In this document: piece by piece, positions 1 to 8,184 of the stretch
How positions within the stretch are numbered: position 1 is the stretch's first letter
How the letters are laid out: every line of letters starts with the position of its first letter
From: an uncultured Clostridia bacterium
GTDB lineage: Bacteria; Bacillota; Clostridia; TANB77; CAG-508
Length of the DNA: 64,000 nucleotides
Direction: 5' to 3'
NCBI GenBank assembly: GCA_934177725.1
Contig: CAKPPO010000003.1
Span: 33,293 to 97,292, forward strand
The notes under the pieces: generated by a model
What the model saw: only the letters and a program-made list of their open reading frames with translations
Told to the model about the DNA's origin: nothing
The model's database searches: none
Program-made: the position numbers and the translations under genes

Positions 1-1
1 T

Positions 2-517
2 ACTTGTATCCAAAGGGCTGAAATGGTAATGAAAATGGTAGATGAAGTTCAGAAATCTATTTATGAGTTAGGACAAGAGGGTAGATTAGTTGAAATGCAA
101 TTAGAAGAATTAGTTGGTGGCCTTGAAAAAGAAGAACTACTAATTATAAAAGATTATATTGCGCCAGGTAAAAAAAGAGCTTGTGAAAAGGTACTAAAAG
201 AAGTAAAAAGCCTAACACATGAAGATTTAATGAAATCACAAATTATAGCAAGACTTCTTGGATATGATGACTTTGACAACTATGATGAAGTTGCAGTATA
301 TACAAGAGGATACAGAATTTTAAATAAAATACCAAGAATGCCAAATAACATTGTCGATAATTTAGTAAGATCTTTCAAATCTTTCCAACACATATTAGCT
401 GCAGATATTCCAAGTCTAGATGACGTTGATGGAATTGGAGAGGTAAGAGCAAGAACAATAAGGCAATCTTTAAAAAGAATGCAAGAACAATTTGTATTTG
501 ATAATTTAATTTTATAA
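2..517 (+). CDS. disA: DNA integrity scanning protein DisA, C-terminal part (cut by window edge)
   Basis: This is the 3' part of a diadenylate cyclase that makes c-di-AMP and scans DNA for lesions. The frame is open from the first bases, so the start and the catalytic DAC domain lie outside the window; about 171 of the roughly 350 residues usual for the family are visible. What is seen is the helical linker (a long acidic, Leu-rich stretch) and the C-terminal helix-hairpin-helix DNA-binding part, with DVDGIGEVRARTI near the end. The cyclophilin gene follows after 23 bp, probably in the same transcript. The family call rests on the linker and HhH segment only, because the cyclase motifs cannot be checked. 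Confidence 0.88.
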   Translation, partial: TCIQRAEMVMKMVDEVQKSIYELGQEGRLVEMQLEELVGGLEKEELLIIKDYIAPGKKRACEKVLKEVKSLTHEDLMKSQIIARLLGYDDFDNYDEVAVYTRGYRILNKIPRMPNNIVDNLVRSFKSFQHILAADIPSLDDVDGIGEVRARTIRQSLKRMQEQFVFDNLIL

Positions 518-540
518 AACAAAGGAAAGAGGAATTTAGA

Positions 541-1359
541 ATGAAAAAAGACTTAATAACTAAAATAATTTTTATAATTGCTATTATATTATTAATAGTA
601 GGAATAGGATATGTAAGCTATGGAATAGTTGAAAAACTTACAAAGAAAGTTCAAAACCCAATAGCAACAATTGAAGTGCAGGATTATGGAACAATTAAAG
701 TAGAATTGTATCCAGACCAAGCGCCAAATACAGTTACAAATTTTATAGCTTTAGCAAACCGTGGATTTTATAATGGACTTACATTTCATAGGGTAATTCC
801 AGGTTTTATGATTCAAGGTGGAGATAAAAATGGTGATGGAACAGGAACACCAACTCTTGATGATTTAAAAGGAAATGGTGATACATCTACATATGCAATT
901 AAAGGAGAAATGATTGCAAATAACTATACTGCAAATAAAATAAAATTAGAAAGAGGAGTTATAGCAATGGCACGTTCAGACTATAGCAGTATTAGTAGTA
1001 GCCTAACAGAAGAAAGCTATAATTCAGCAGGTTCACAATTCTTTATTATGCATGAAGACAATACTTCATTAAATGGTATGTATGCTGGTTTTGGAAAAGT
1101 AATTGAAGGAATGGATGTTGTAGATAAAATAGCAAATACAGATGTAACATACAGAAGTTCAGAATTAAAAGATGGAGAAGAAACTCCAAAAGATGAAAAT
1201 GGAAAAAAAATAACAGCAGATATGCCTATTAATAAACCAGTTATAACAAACATTACAGTTGAAACATTTGGTGTAAATTATGGAGAACCAGAAACAATGA
1301 AACCATTTGACTACTATAATTATTTAATGAAAAATTATAGCTCTAGTTTTAATCAATAA
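541..1359 (+). CDS. Membrane-anchored cyclophilin-type peptidyl-prolyl isomerase
   Basis: Peptidyl-prolyl cis-trans isomerase of the cyclophilin family, 272 aa, which speeds proline isomerisation in protein folding. Residues about 8-30 form one hydrophobic segment (IIFIIAIILLIVGIGYVSYG) after a short Lys-containing start, with no lipobox Cys. It is therefore probably a signal anchor holding the catalytic domain outside the membrane. The cyclophilin core follows: ATIEVQDYGTIKVELYPDQA, NFIALANRGFYNGLTFHRVI, GFMIQGGD, and GSQFFIMHED further on. The loop around residues 95-120 is longer than in minimal bacterial cyclophilins. A good ribosome site (GGAAAGAGG) precedes the ATG. It follows disA and ends at a hairpin terminator. 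Confidence 0.93.
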   Translation: MKKDLITKIIFIIAIILLIVGIGYVSYGIVEKLTKKVQNPIATIEVQDYGTIKVELYPDQAPNTVTNFIALANRGFYNGLTFHRVIPGFMIQGGDKNGDGTGTPTLDDLKGNGDTSTYAIKGEMIANNYTANKIKLERGVIAMARSDYSSISSSLTEESYNSAGSQFFIMHEDNTSLNGMYAGFGKVIEGMDVVDKIANTDVTYRSSELKDGEETPKDENGKKITADMPINKPVITNITVETFGVNYGEPETMKPFDYYNYLMKNYSSSFNQ

Positions 1360-1370
1360 AAATATACAAA

Positions 1371-1415
1371 AGAGGCATCATAGAAATTTAAAATATCTTG
1401 ATGTCTCTTATTGCT
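1371..1415 (+). terminator. Hairpin terminator after the cyclophilin gene
   Basis: AGAGGCATCA (1371-1380) pairs with TGATGTCTCT (1399-1408) with one G-U pair. A T-rich tail follows (TATTGCTATTTGTATTTT). The loop is 18 nt. Confidence 0.6.
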
Positions 1416-1483
1416 ATTTGTATTTTGTTCTAAATAAAATAGATATGAAAATTATATCTAAAAAAGGAAGGGAGTTATGAAAT

Positions 1484-1993
1484 ATGGGAGAAAACAAATG
1501 TCAAAAAAGAAATGATTACATTAGTTGGGATGAATACTTTATGGCAATAGCAAAACTTTCAGCAATGAGAAGTAAAGATCCTTCTACACAAGTAGGAGCA
1601 TGTATAGTAAGTAATGACAATCGTATTTTATCAATAGGATATAATGGAGCACCAAATGGATTTAGTGATGAAAGATTTCCATGGGGTAGAGATGGGGAAA
1701 ATTTAGATACTAAATATCCATATGTATGTCATGCAGAGCTAAATGCAATTTTGAATTATAGAGGAAGCAAAAAAGATTTAGAAAATTCAAAAATATATGT
1801 TGATTTATTCCCATGCAATGAATGTGCAAAAATAATAATTCAGTCTGGAATAAAAGAAGTAATATATTTATCTGATAAATATGCAAATTCTGAAAATAAT
1901 ATTGCTTCAAGAAGACTTTTAGAAGAATGTAATATTACATATAAAAGGATAAAGTTAGAAAAGGAAAGAGAAATAAAGATAGACTTAAAGTAA
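1484..1993 (+). CDS. comEB: dCMP deaminase family protein (ComEB-like)
   Basis: Zinc-dependent deoxycytidylate deaminase family, 169 aa; dCMP to dUMP is the usual reaction. The catalytic zinc motif is seen as CHAELNAI (His and catalytic Glu) and PCNECAK further on (the two Cys ligands). The substrate loop GYNGAPNGFSD and the early STQVGACIV segment are typical of the family. A GGGAG ribosome site lies 9 nt before this ATG; an ATG 7 bp upstream in another frame ends quickly. The gene is convergent with mutS2 and both appear to end at the hairpin at 2069-2107. Named comEB by similarity to the Bacillus protein; no competence role is implied. Confidence 0.9.
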   Translation: MGENKCQKRNDYISWDEYFMAIAKLSAMRSKDPSTQVGACIVSNDNRILSIGYNGAPNGFSDERFPWGRDGENLDTKYPYVCHAELNAILNYRGSKKDLENSKIYVDLFPCNECAKIIIQSGIKEVIYLSDKYANSENNIASRRLLEECNITYKRIKLEKEREIKIDLK

Positions 1994-2068
1994 ACTAAAA
2001 ACCAATTTGTTTTAAGCCTATTAAATCAAAGAATTTGAAAATTTAAAATAAAATATTGAGCAATTATT

Positions 2069-2107
2069 AAGGAATGAATTCTGTATTAAACACAGGATTC
2101 ATTCCTT
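2069..2107. terminator. Bidirectional hairpin terminator between comEB and mutS2
   Basis: A 16-bp stem: AAGGAATGAATTCTGT (2069-2084) with ACAGGATTCATTCCTT (2092-2107), one G-U pair and a 7-nt loop. It lies between converging genes, with U-rich tracts on either side depending on direction. Confidence 0.7.
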
Positions 2108-2140
2108 TTAAGTTATTTTGGTATATATAATTTTTATATA

Positions 2141-4597
2141 CTATTTTAACTCAACAACTGTAACACCCATTTCACCTTCACCAAAAGTACCAAGTCTAAA
2201 GCTTTTTACATGAGAATTTTTACGAAGAAAATTATGAATTCCTTCTCTTAATTTGCCAGTACCTTTTCCATGAACAATACGTACAGGACTAAGCTTAGCA
2301 ATTGCACAGTCATCTAAATATTTGTCTATTACAAAACATGCTTCTTCAATATTTTGACCAATAATATTTATTTCTGGAGTAACTTCTTTTGATTTAAATG
2401 AAGTTATAGAAGATGATTTAGAATTAGTATTCTTTACATTTTTATTGTCTTTAATATTAATTTCTACAATATCATCTAAAGAAATATTTGTTTTAATATT
2501 TCCTACTTGAACTTGAAGAACATTTTTCTTACCAGATAAAGAAATAATAGTTGCAATATCATTAAAGTTTGACAATTTGATTTTCATACCAATTTTTAAG
2601 TCATCTTTAGAAAAATGCGTAACAACATTATTGTTATTATTTGCAACATTTGAACTAGCATTTAAGTTATCAAAAGAAGAATTTAGTTTATTTCTGTATA
2701 AGTTAGCTTGCTTTAAAGTTCCTTTTTTAAAATGACTTTTTACAAAATTAGCAATTTGAGTGTCAGACCAATTATCTACGTCAATTTCTTCAAAATCCTT
2801 TAAATTATTATACAAAACATTTAAATCTTTAATAGTACTGTTAGCTTCTTCTTTAGCATCTAAAAGGAGATTTTTAGCTTCAATTTTAGCTTTTTCAATT
2901 TTGTCTTCTTTTAAATCTTTTTGACTATTTTTTTCTTGTTCTAAACTTTTCCTTAAAAGCTCAATTTGATTTTTATTTTTTATAATTTCATCTTTCTCAT
3001 TTTCGATAATCAATTTATCATCATAAATATTTTTTAAAAGTTCTTCAATATTTATTTCATCATCTTTTAGAAAGTTCTTAGCTCTGTCTAAAATATTATT
3101 AGAAATTCCAAGTTTTTTACTAATAGCAAATGCATTACTCTTACCTGGAATACCAATTAATAATTTATAAGTAGGTTTTAAGTTTTCTATATCGAAATCT
3201 GAACTTGCATTTTCAAAACCATCTGTCACTAATGCATAATTTTTAATTTCTGGATAATGCGTAGTTGCAAAAGTAATAGCTCCTATGTTATGGAAGTATT
3301 CTAAAATACTAATTGCAAGGCTAGAACCTTCTATAGGGTCTGTACCAGAACCTAATTCATCTAATAGAACAAGACTATCGGAGGTAGAATTATTAATAAT
3401 GTGAACTACATTGCTAATATGAGAAGAAAAAGTACTTAAAGATTCTTCAATACTTTGTTCATCGCCAATATCAGCAAAAACATTGTCAAAAACATATATA
3501 CTACTTTTTTCTTCCGCAGGAATAAACAAACCACTACAAGCCATTGAGGTCAAAAGACCAACAGTCTTTAAAGTAACAGTTTTTCCACCGGTATTTGGAC
3601 CTGTAATAATTAAAGAAGAATAATTTTTACCAATTTCTACATCAATAGGGACTACTTTATCTTTGTCTATTAATGGGTGACGGGCTTTTACTAAATTAAT
3701 ACATTTATTATCATTTACTACAGGACAAATTGCATTCATATTTTTAGAAAAACTAGCTTTAGCAAAAATAAAATCTAATTTTCCTAGAAGATATACATCA
3801 TTGTTTAATTCAGTTGTTAAACCAAACAATAGAGAAGATAAATTAGCTAATATTTTTTCAATTTCAATAGACTCTTCTACTTTAATGTTACTAATGCTAT
3901 TGTTTAATTCAAAAACAGCCATAGGTTCAACAAATACAGTAGAACCACTGGCAGATACATCATGAACAAATCCTTTAATTTGACCCTTAAAATCTTCTTT
4001 TACAGGTATAACATATCTATCATTTCTAATAGTAACAATAGGGTCCATTATAGCCTTAGTGTTAGAGTGAATTATTTTATTTAAAGTATCTTTAATTTGA
4101 TTTTCTAATTTTCTTCTATTTCTTCTCAAATTAGCCAAAATTGTTGAAGCATCATCGGCTATATTATTCTCATCTATAATACAAGAGAAAATTTTATCCT
4201 CTATAGTTTTATTTGAATATAACCTACTAAAATATGAATCTAAAATAGGAAAATTAGATAAATCAAAATCTTCATCCTTATAAAAATATTCTTTTAAATT
4301 TCTTGAAAGCCTTAAAACATTTGCAATATCAAGCAAGGCTTTTGCACTTAAAGAAATATTACTTTCTAAATTTTTAATAGGTAAAGAAATGTCTTCAAAA
4401 TCAGCTATAGGTAGATTACCCTTACGGGAAGAAAGAGTGCAAGCTTCATCAGTTTCTTTTAATAAAGTTATAACTTTATCTTTTAAATTTGCAGGTTTTA
4501 AATCTAAGCAAAGTTCTTTACCTAAATATGTTTTTGAATTAGTTGAAAGTAAAGTTAAAATTTTATCATATTCCAATTTATTTAAATAATTTTGCAT
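2141..4597 (-). CDS. mutS2: Endonuclease MutS2 / ribosome quality-control factor
   Basis: MutS2, 818 aa, full length for the family. It is an ATPase with a C-terminal nuclease domain; Bacillus homologues act on collided ribosomes, and it is also linked to suppressing recombination. The N-terminal MutS-like core region and clamp helices come first, then Walker A GPNTGGKT near residue 335 and Walker B LVLLDELGSGTDP. A long Lys/Glu coiled coil covers about residues 510-600, a linker with Ser/Asn runs follows, and the Smr domain ends the protein (VHGKGTGKLREGI, FGEGEMGVTVVEL). The ribosome site AAGGAG lies upstream of the ATG on the minus strand, and a consensus promoter lies about 45-65 bp upstream. 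Confidence 0.95.
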   Translation of the reverse strand: MQNYLNKLEYDKILTLLSTNSKTYLGKELCLDLKPANLKDKVITLLKETDEACTLSSRKGNLPIADFEDISLPIKNLESNISLSAKALLDIANVLRLSRNLKEYFYKDEDFDLSNFPILDSYFSRLYSNKTIEDKIFSCIIDENNIADDASTILANLRRNRRKLENQIKDTLNKIIHSNTKAIMDPIVTIRNDRYVIPVKEDFKGQIKGFVHDVSASGSTVFVEPMAVFELNNSISNIKVEESIEIEKILANLSSLLFGLTTELNNDVYLLGKLDFIFAKASFSKNMNAICPVVNDNKCINLVKARHPLIDKDKVVPIDVEIGKNYSSLIITGPNTGGKTVTLKTVGLLTSMACSGLFIPAEEKSSIYVFDNVFADIGDEQSIEESLSTFSSHISNVVHIINNSTSDSLVLLDELGSGTDPIEGSSLAISILEYFHNIGAITFATTHYPEIKNYALVTDGFENASSDFDIENLKPTYKLLIGIPGKSNAFAISKKLGISNNILDRAKNFLKDDEINIEELLKNIYDDKLIIENEKDEIIKNKNQIELLRKSLEQEKNSQKDLKEDKIEKAKIEAKNLLLDAKEEANSTIKDLNVLYNNLKDFEEIDVDNWSDTQIANFVKSHFKKGTLKQANLYRNKLNSSFDNLNASSNVANNNNNVVTHFSKDDLKIGMKIKLSNFNDIATIISLSGKKNVLQVQVGNIKTNISLDDIVEINIKDNKNVKNTNSKSSSITSFKSKEVTPEINIIGQNIEEACFVIDKYLDDCAIAKLSPVRIVHGKGTGKLREGIHNFLRKNSHVKSFRLGTFGEGEMGVTVVELK

Positions 4598-4635
4598 TAT
4601 AAAAAACTCCTTATTTCATGCGTGTTTACGAATAT

Positions 4636-4665
4636 ATTATAATTCGCTAGTAGTGAATTTGTCAA
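4636..4665 (-). promoter_or_regulatory. mutS2 promoter
   Basis: On the minus strand TTGACA (4665-4660) and TATAAT (4641-4636) are separated by 18 bp, both perfect sigma-A boxes, upstream of the mutS2 start. Confidence 0.75.
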
Positions 4666-4733
4666 GAAATACCTAAAAGTACTAAGTAGTTTTGGGGTAA
4701 TGTTTTATTATATAATAAAATGTTAAAATTATA

Positions 4734-4762
4734 TTGAAATGGAATAATTAATATGCTATAAT
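4734..4762 (+). promoter_or_regulatory. Promoter of the TetR-CPBP operon
   Basis: TTGAAA (4734-4739), a 17-bp spacer and TATAAT (4757-4762) with an extended TGc just before the -10. It overlaps the first of two operator-like repeats. Confidence 0.75.
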
Positions 4763-4788
4763 AACAATAGTTATATAACAGCTGTTAT
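4761..4788 (+). promoter_or_regulatory. Two adjacent operator-like palindromes for the TetR regulator
   Basis: Two copies of the pattern ATAAC-N4-GTTAT lie end to end: ATAACAATAGTTAT (4761-4774) and ATAACAGCTGTTAT (4775-4788). The second sits in a perfect 16-bp palindrome (4774-4789). They start in the -10 box and cover the likely +1, as expected for an autoregulating TetR repressor. The link to the adjacent regulator is inferred. Confidence 0.65.
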
Positions 4789-4809
4789 AAAAGAGGGGAA
4801 AAGACAAAT

Positions 4810-5388
4810 ATGCCACCAATAAATAAGATAACAAAAGAAATGATAGTAAATGCAGGAAAAGAAATAATAAAATTAGAAGGTGTTGATAGGCTTAATGTTA
4901 GAAAAATTGCATCAAAACTAAACTGTTCTACACAGCCAATTATGTATCATTATAAAACTGTAAATGAATTAAAAAGCGATATTTATATTGCAGTTGATGA
5001 ATACCATTCAAAGTATATTACAGAAATTGCCGATTGTAATAAAATCAATCCTATGCTTGGAATTGGACTTCGTTATATTATGTTTGCAGTTAAAGAAAAA
5101 AACTATTTTAAGTTTCTTTTTCAGACAGACAAATTTTCAAATTTAAATTTTAATGAATTAATAGAAAAGGATTCAGAAGAACTTTCTGCAATTTACGAAA
5201 TTTTACAACATCAAGCTAATATAACAAAAGAACAAAGTAAAATGTTATTTGCTAATTTATTTATTACAGTTCATGGACTAGCAAGTCTTTTAGCCAATAA
5301 CTCTATGAAATACGATGAAAAGTATTGTATTAATATTTTAGAAAATACTTTTTACGGAGTAATAAACAAAATTAAAGGAGAAAAATAA
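4810..5388 (+). CDS. TetR/AcrR-family transcriptional regulator
   Basis: Regulator of 192 aa. The N-terminal helix-turn-helix is clear: EMIVNAGKEIIKLEGVDRLN, then VRKIASKLNCSTQPIMYHYK with the Y-x-H/Y-F/Y pattern that ends the TetR DNA-binding domain. The remainder is helical ligand-binding region, too variable to give a ligand. It is the first gene of a two-gene unit; the CPBP protease starts 2 bp after its stop. Adjacent palindromes over its promoter suggest autoregulation. The GAGGGGAAAAG segment is the ribosome site. Confidence 0.88.
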   Translation: MPPINKITKEMIVNAGKEIIKLEGVDRLNVRKIASKLNCSTQPIMYHYKTVNELKSDIYIAVDEYHSKYITEIADCNKINPMLGIGLRYIMFAVKEKNYFKFLFQTDKFSNLNFNELIEKDSEELSAIYEILQHQANITKEQSKMLFANLFITVHGLASLLANNSMKYDEKYCINILENTFYGVINKIKGEK

Positions 5389-5390
5389 TT

Positions 5391-6089
5391 ATGGAAAAAT
5401 TTTTTGAAAAACACGAAACATTAATATGTATATTACTAATAGTTTTATATGTTGTAATTAATTCTTATTGTATGCAAAATTTTGGGGTAGAAAATTATAA
5501 AACAACAATTATAAATACAATATTTTCAATTGCTTTAATTGTGTTAATAATAATGCTTAAAAGAACATCATACTATGGATTAACAAAAGTAAAAAATCCA
5601 AAAAAATATTTATATTTTCTTCCACTATTATTAATTGCATCAATTAATTTATGGAACGGAATTAATATAAATAACACAAAGAGTGAAATAATATTTCATA
5701 TTTTATCTATGATTAATGTTGGTTTTATAGAAGAGATAATATTTAGAGGTTTTCTATTTAAAATGATAGAAAAAGACAACGTAAAAAGAGCAATAATAAT
5801 AAGTGCTATTACTTTTGGAATAGGTCATATTGTTAATTTGATAAACGGAGCTGATTTAGTTCCAACTTTAATACAAATATGTTATGCAGTATCAATAGGA
5901 TTTTTGTTTGTTACAATATTTTATAAAAGTAAATCAATTATTCCATGTATAATAACTCATTCTTTAATAAATGCACTTTCTATATTTAACGTTGAAAATA
6001 CTATAATATCATTATATGTAGCACCTATAGTTTTAATAATTGTACCTATTTTATATACAATTTATATAAATAAAACTATTAAAGAATAG
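5391..6089 (+). CDS. CPBP-family intramembrane glutamic endopeptidase
   Basis: Multi-spanning membrane protein of 232 aa with the CPBP (Abi/CAAX protease) signature: EEIIFRG (motif 1, residues about 115-121), FGIGHI (motif 2, His) and a third segment with THSLINA. At least six hydrophobic segments are visible. Family members cleave membrane peptides, in some cases CAAX-like proteins or bacteriocin-related peptides; no substrate can be inferred here. It is co-transcribed with the TetR regulator (2-bp gap), so its expression is probably ligand-controlled. Ends before a strong terminator. Confidence 0.88.
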   Translation: MEKFFEKHETLICILLIVLYVVINSYCMQNFGVENYKTTIINTIFSIALIVLIIMLKRTSYYGLTKVKNPKKYLYFLPLLLIASINLWNGININNTKSEIIFHILSMINVGFIEEIIFRGFLFKMIEKDNVKRAIIISAITFGIGHIVNLINGADLVPTLIQICYAVSIGFLFVTIFYKSKSIIPCIITHSLINALSIFNVENTIISLYVAPIVLIIVPILYTIYINKTIKE

Positions 6090-6140
6090 TAATCTAAATT
6101 ACAATATATGAATAATAAAAAATAATTAGTATTAATTTAT

Positions 6141-6180
6141 AAAAACAGATAGTTAGTTTTTCTAATTATCTGTTTTTTGT
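6141..6180 (+). terminator. Terminator after the CPBP gene
   Basis: AAAAACAGATAGTTAG (6141-6156) pairs with CTAATTATCTGTTTTT (6162-6177), with a T-rich loop and T tail. Confidence 0.75.
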
Positions 6181-6212
6181 TGTACAAAACTTTTTTTATT
6201 GAACCAAAATTA

Positions 6213-6274
6213 TTGACGTAATAAAAATTTATTAGTAAAATTATTAAAAATAAAGTAACAACTTATAAATATGA
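6213..6274 (+). promoter_or_regulatory. Promoter and shared leader motif of the first prepilin-like gene
   Basis: TTGACG (6213-6218), 17-bp spacer, TAAAAT (6236-6241). The leader then carries GTAACAACTTATAAATATGA at 6255-6274, a motif also found upstream of the genes at 22494, 32798 and 57258. The segment from the spacer through the leader is nearly identical to 57141-57189. Confidence 0.65.
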
Positions 6275-6337
6275 TTAAGTAAAATAAAGATGTATAAAAG
6301 TATTAAATAGAAAAATAATACAAAAGAGGGGAAAATA

Positions 6338-8011
6338 ATGAAGAAGATGTTAAAAAATAAAAAGGGAATAACTTTAATTGCATTAGTAATAACAATAATT
6401 ATATTAATAATTTTAGCCGGTGTAGCAATAAGTTTGAACTTAGGAGAAAATGGACTTTTAAGCAAAACAAAAGAGTCAAAAGAAAAGTATGAGATAGCAT
6501 CAGCTAAAGAATATATAGAAATAAAGATAAATGAGTGCATATTAGAAAAAGGTGGAGATGCAAGCTTGCAAGATATAATAGACTACTTGGCGGGAGATAG
6601 CAGCATAACAGTGGATGAAAAAATAGACACAGAAACTCCAAATGAGGTATACGTAACATATAATAGATATCAATTTAAAATAGATGAAAACAAAAAAGTG
6701 GAATTTATATCAATAGTAGATGTAGATTCAGGAGAAAAAGTAAGTATAGAAGCACAGGTAAAAAAACATTTAGGAAAGAACGCCGATGAAAAATATGAAG
6801 CAAGAGTATTGTTAAAGGCAACAGGAGATGCAGAAATATCAAAACTAGAAATACAAAATCCAGATGGAACAACACTAATAGTAGAACCAGATGGGATAAC
6901 AACAGTAGGAAAAGATATTACAATAGAATTTGATAAAACATACAAAGTAGTATTAACAACAGCAAATGGTCATAAATATACAAAAAAAATAATAGAAAAA
7001 TCAGAAGAAACAATAATGAATGCCGAGCAATTAGCAAGCTTTAGAGATAAAGTAAATAGTGGCTTAACCTATGAAGGAAAAACAGTAAAATTAGGAGCAG
7101 ACATAGATTTAAGTACAGTATGTGGAGAAAATGTAGACGGAAAAGAAATAAGCTGGGAGCCAATAGGAAATTATGGAGCCAATACCACACTTGCTTTTTC
7201 GGGGACGTTTGACGGAAATAATTATGAAATTTCTAATATTTATATAAATGAAGAAAAAAATTATCAAGCATTTTTTGGAATTAATAAAGGCAATATACGA
7301 AATATAAAAATTAATGGAAATATTAATGTTACAGGTAATAAGTTATACACTGCAGGAATAGTTGCAAATAATATAGGAACTATATCAAACTGTCATAATA
7401 ATGTATTAGTAAAAGGATATAACGTTATTGCTGGGATAACAGCAAGTGTAGAAAATAAAGCATTAGTAGAAAAATGTAGTAATAATGTAGAAATTTATTC
7501 AACTTATGGAAATGCAGGAGGAATAGTTGGTATAAATACTGGAACTATAAAAGAATGCTTAAATAAAGGATATATACATGCTAATATAACTGCAGGAGGA
7601 ATAATTGCATATCAACATACTGGAGCAGTATATAACTGCTATAATACTGGAAAAATAGAATCAGGTTCAGCAATTGGGGGAATTTGTGGAGCTGCAGGAA
7701 TTTCGGAAAAAAATACGGCATATGTATATAATTCTTTTAATGTGGGAAACATCATTGGGAGTAGTTGGAATGGAGAAATTATAGGTTTAAATAATGCGAA
7801 TGGTGGGACATCACAAACTACAAATTGCTATTCTAGCGGAATAACTGCTGAAAAGCTTAATAATGGACAATATAGTGATAATGCCTTTACTAACGATATT
7901 AAAGAAAAAGTAGTAGACGAATCAACAGGCACAGAAAAAGAGGTTTGGAAATATAACAATGGTTATCCAATTCTAAAATGGCAATTACAGGAAAATCAAG
8001 TAGCAGAATAA
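6338..8011 (+). CDS. Prepilin-like anchored surface protein with GLUG-type repeats (copy 1)
   Basis: Protein of 557 aa. Residues 1-10 are Lys-rich, followed by KGITLIALVIT and a strongly hydrophobic stretch to about residue 33. This resembles a type IV prepilin N-terminus cut after Gly, but position +5 of the mature part is Ala rather than the usual Glu. A charged helix and a beta-rich domain follow. From about residue 285 there are short Gly-rich repeats of the GLUG kind (GGIVGINTGTIKECLNKGYI, GGIIAYQHTGAVYNCYNTGK), probably a beta-helix ectodomain. The first 275 residues are nearly duplicated in the next gene, while the repeat regions are unrelated in detail. Probably cell-surface adhesion or display; no pilus assembly genes are near. 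Confidence 0.72.
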   Translation: MKKMLKNKKGITLIALVITIIILIILAGVAISLNLGENGLLSKTKESKEKYEIASAKEYIEIKINECILEKGGDASLQDIIDYLAGDSSITVDEKIDTETPNEVYVTYNRYQFKIDENKKVEFISIVDVDSGEKVSIEAQVKKHLGKNADEKYEARVLLKATGDAEISKLEIQNPDGTTLIVEPDGITTVGKDITIEFDKTYKVVLTTANGHKYTKKIIEKSEETIMNAEQLASFRDKVNSGLTYEGKTVKLGADIDLSTVCGENVDGKEISWEPIGNYGANTTLAFSGTFDGNNYEISNIYINEEKNYQAFFGINKGNIRNIKINGNINVTGNKLYTAGIVANNIGTISNCHNNVLVKGYNVIAGITASVENKALVEKCSNNVEIYSTYGNAGGIVGINTGTIKECLNKGYIHANITAGGIIAYQHTGAVYNCYNTGKIESGSAIGGICGAAGISEKNTAYVYNSFNVGNIIGSSWNGEIIGLNNANGGTSQTTNCYSSGITAEKLNNGQYSDNAFTNDIKEKVVDESTGTEKEVWKYNNGYPILKWQLQENQVAE

Positions 8012-8029
8012 AAATTAAATAGAAGATAG

Positions 8030-8080
8030 AAATGTGAAACAAAAACGACCGAAAGACGAATAAAATGTTTCACATTTTTA
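8030..8080 (+). terminator. Terminator after prepilin-like copy 1
   Basis: AAATGTGAAAC (8030-8040) pairs with GTTTCACATTT (8067-8077) with a long loop, then TTATTAT. Confidence 0.6.
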
Positions 8081-8124
8081 TTATGAAAAGATAAAAAAAT
8101 ATTACATTAAAAATAACTTTTGAA

Positions 8125-8153
8125 TTGACACTAAAATTTTGCTATGTTAATAT
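8125..8153 (+). promoter_or_regulatory. Promoter of prepilin-like copy 2
   Basis: TTGACA (8125-8130), 17-bp spacer, TAATAT (8148-8153) with extended TGt. The TTG at 8125 could be misread as a start codon but is the -35 box. This promoter lacks the leader motif shared by the other four prepilin-like genes. Confidence 0.72.
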
Positions 8154-8184
8154 AGTAAAAAAGGAAACAAAGGAGAAAAAAGTA

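Noticed and set aside
8125..8184. Upstream start of the second prepilin-like gene at TTG 8125
   Set aside because: The TTG is part of a TTGACA -35 box with a matching -10; ATG 8185 has the SD.
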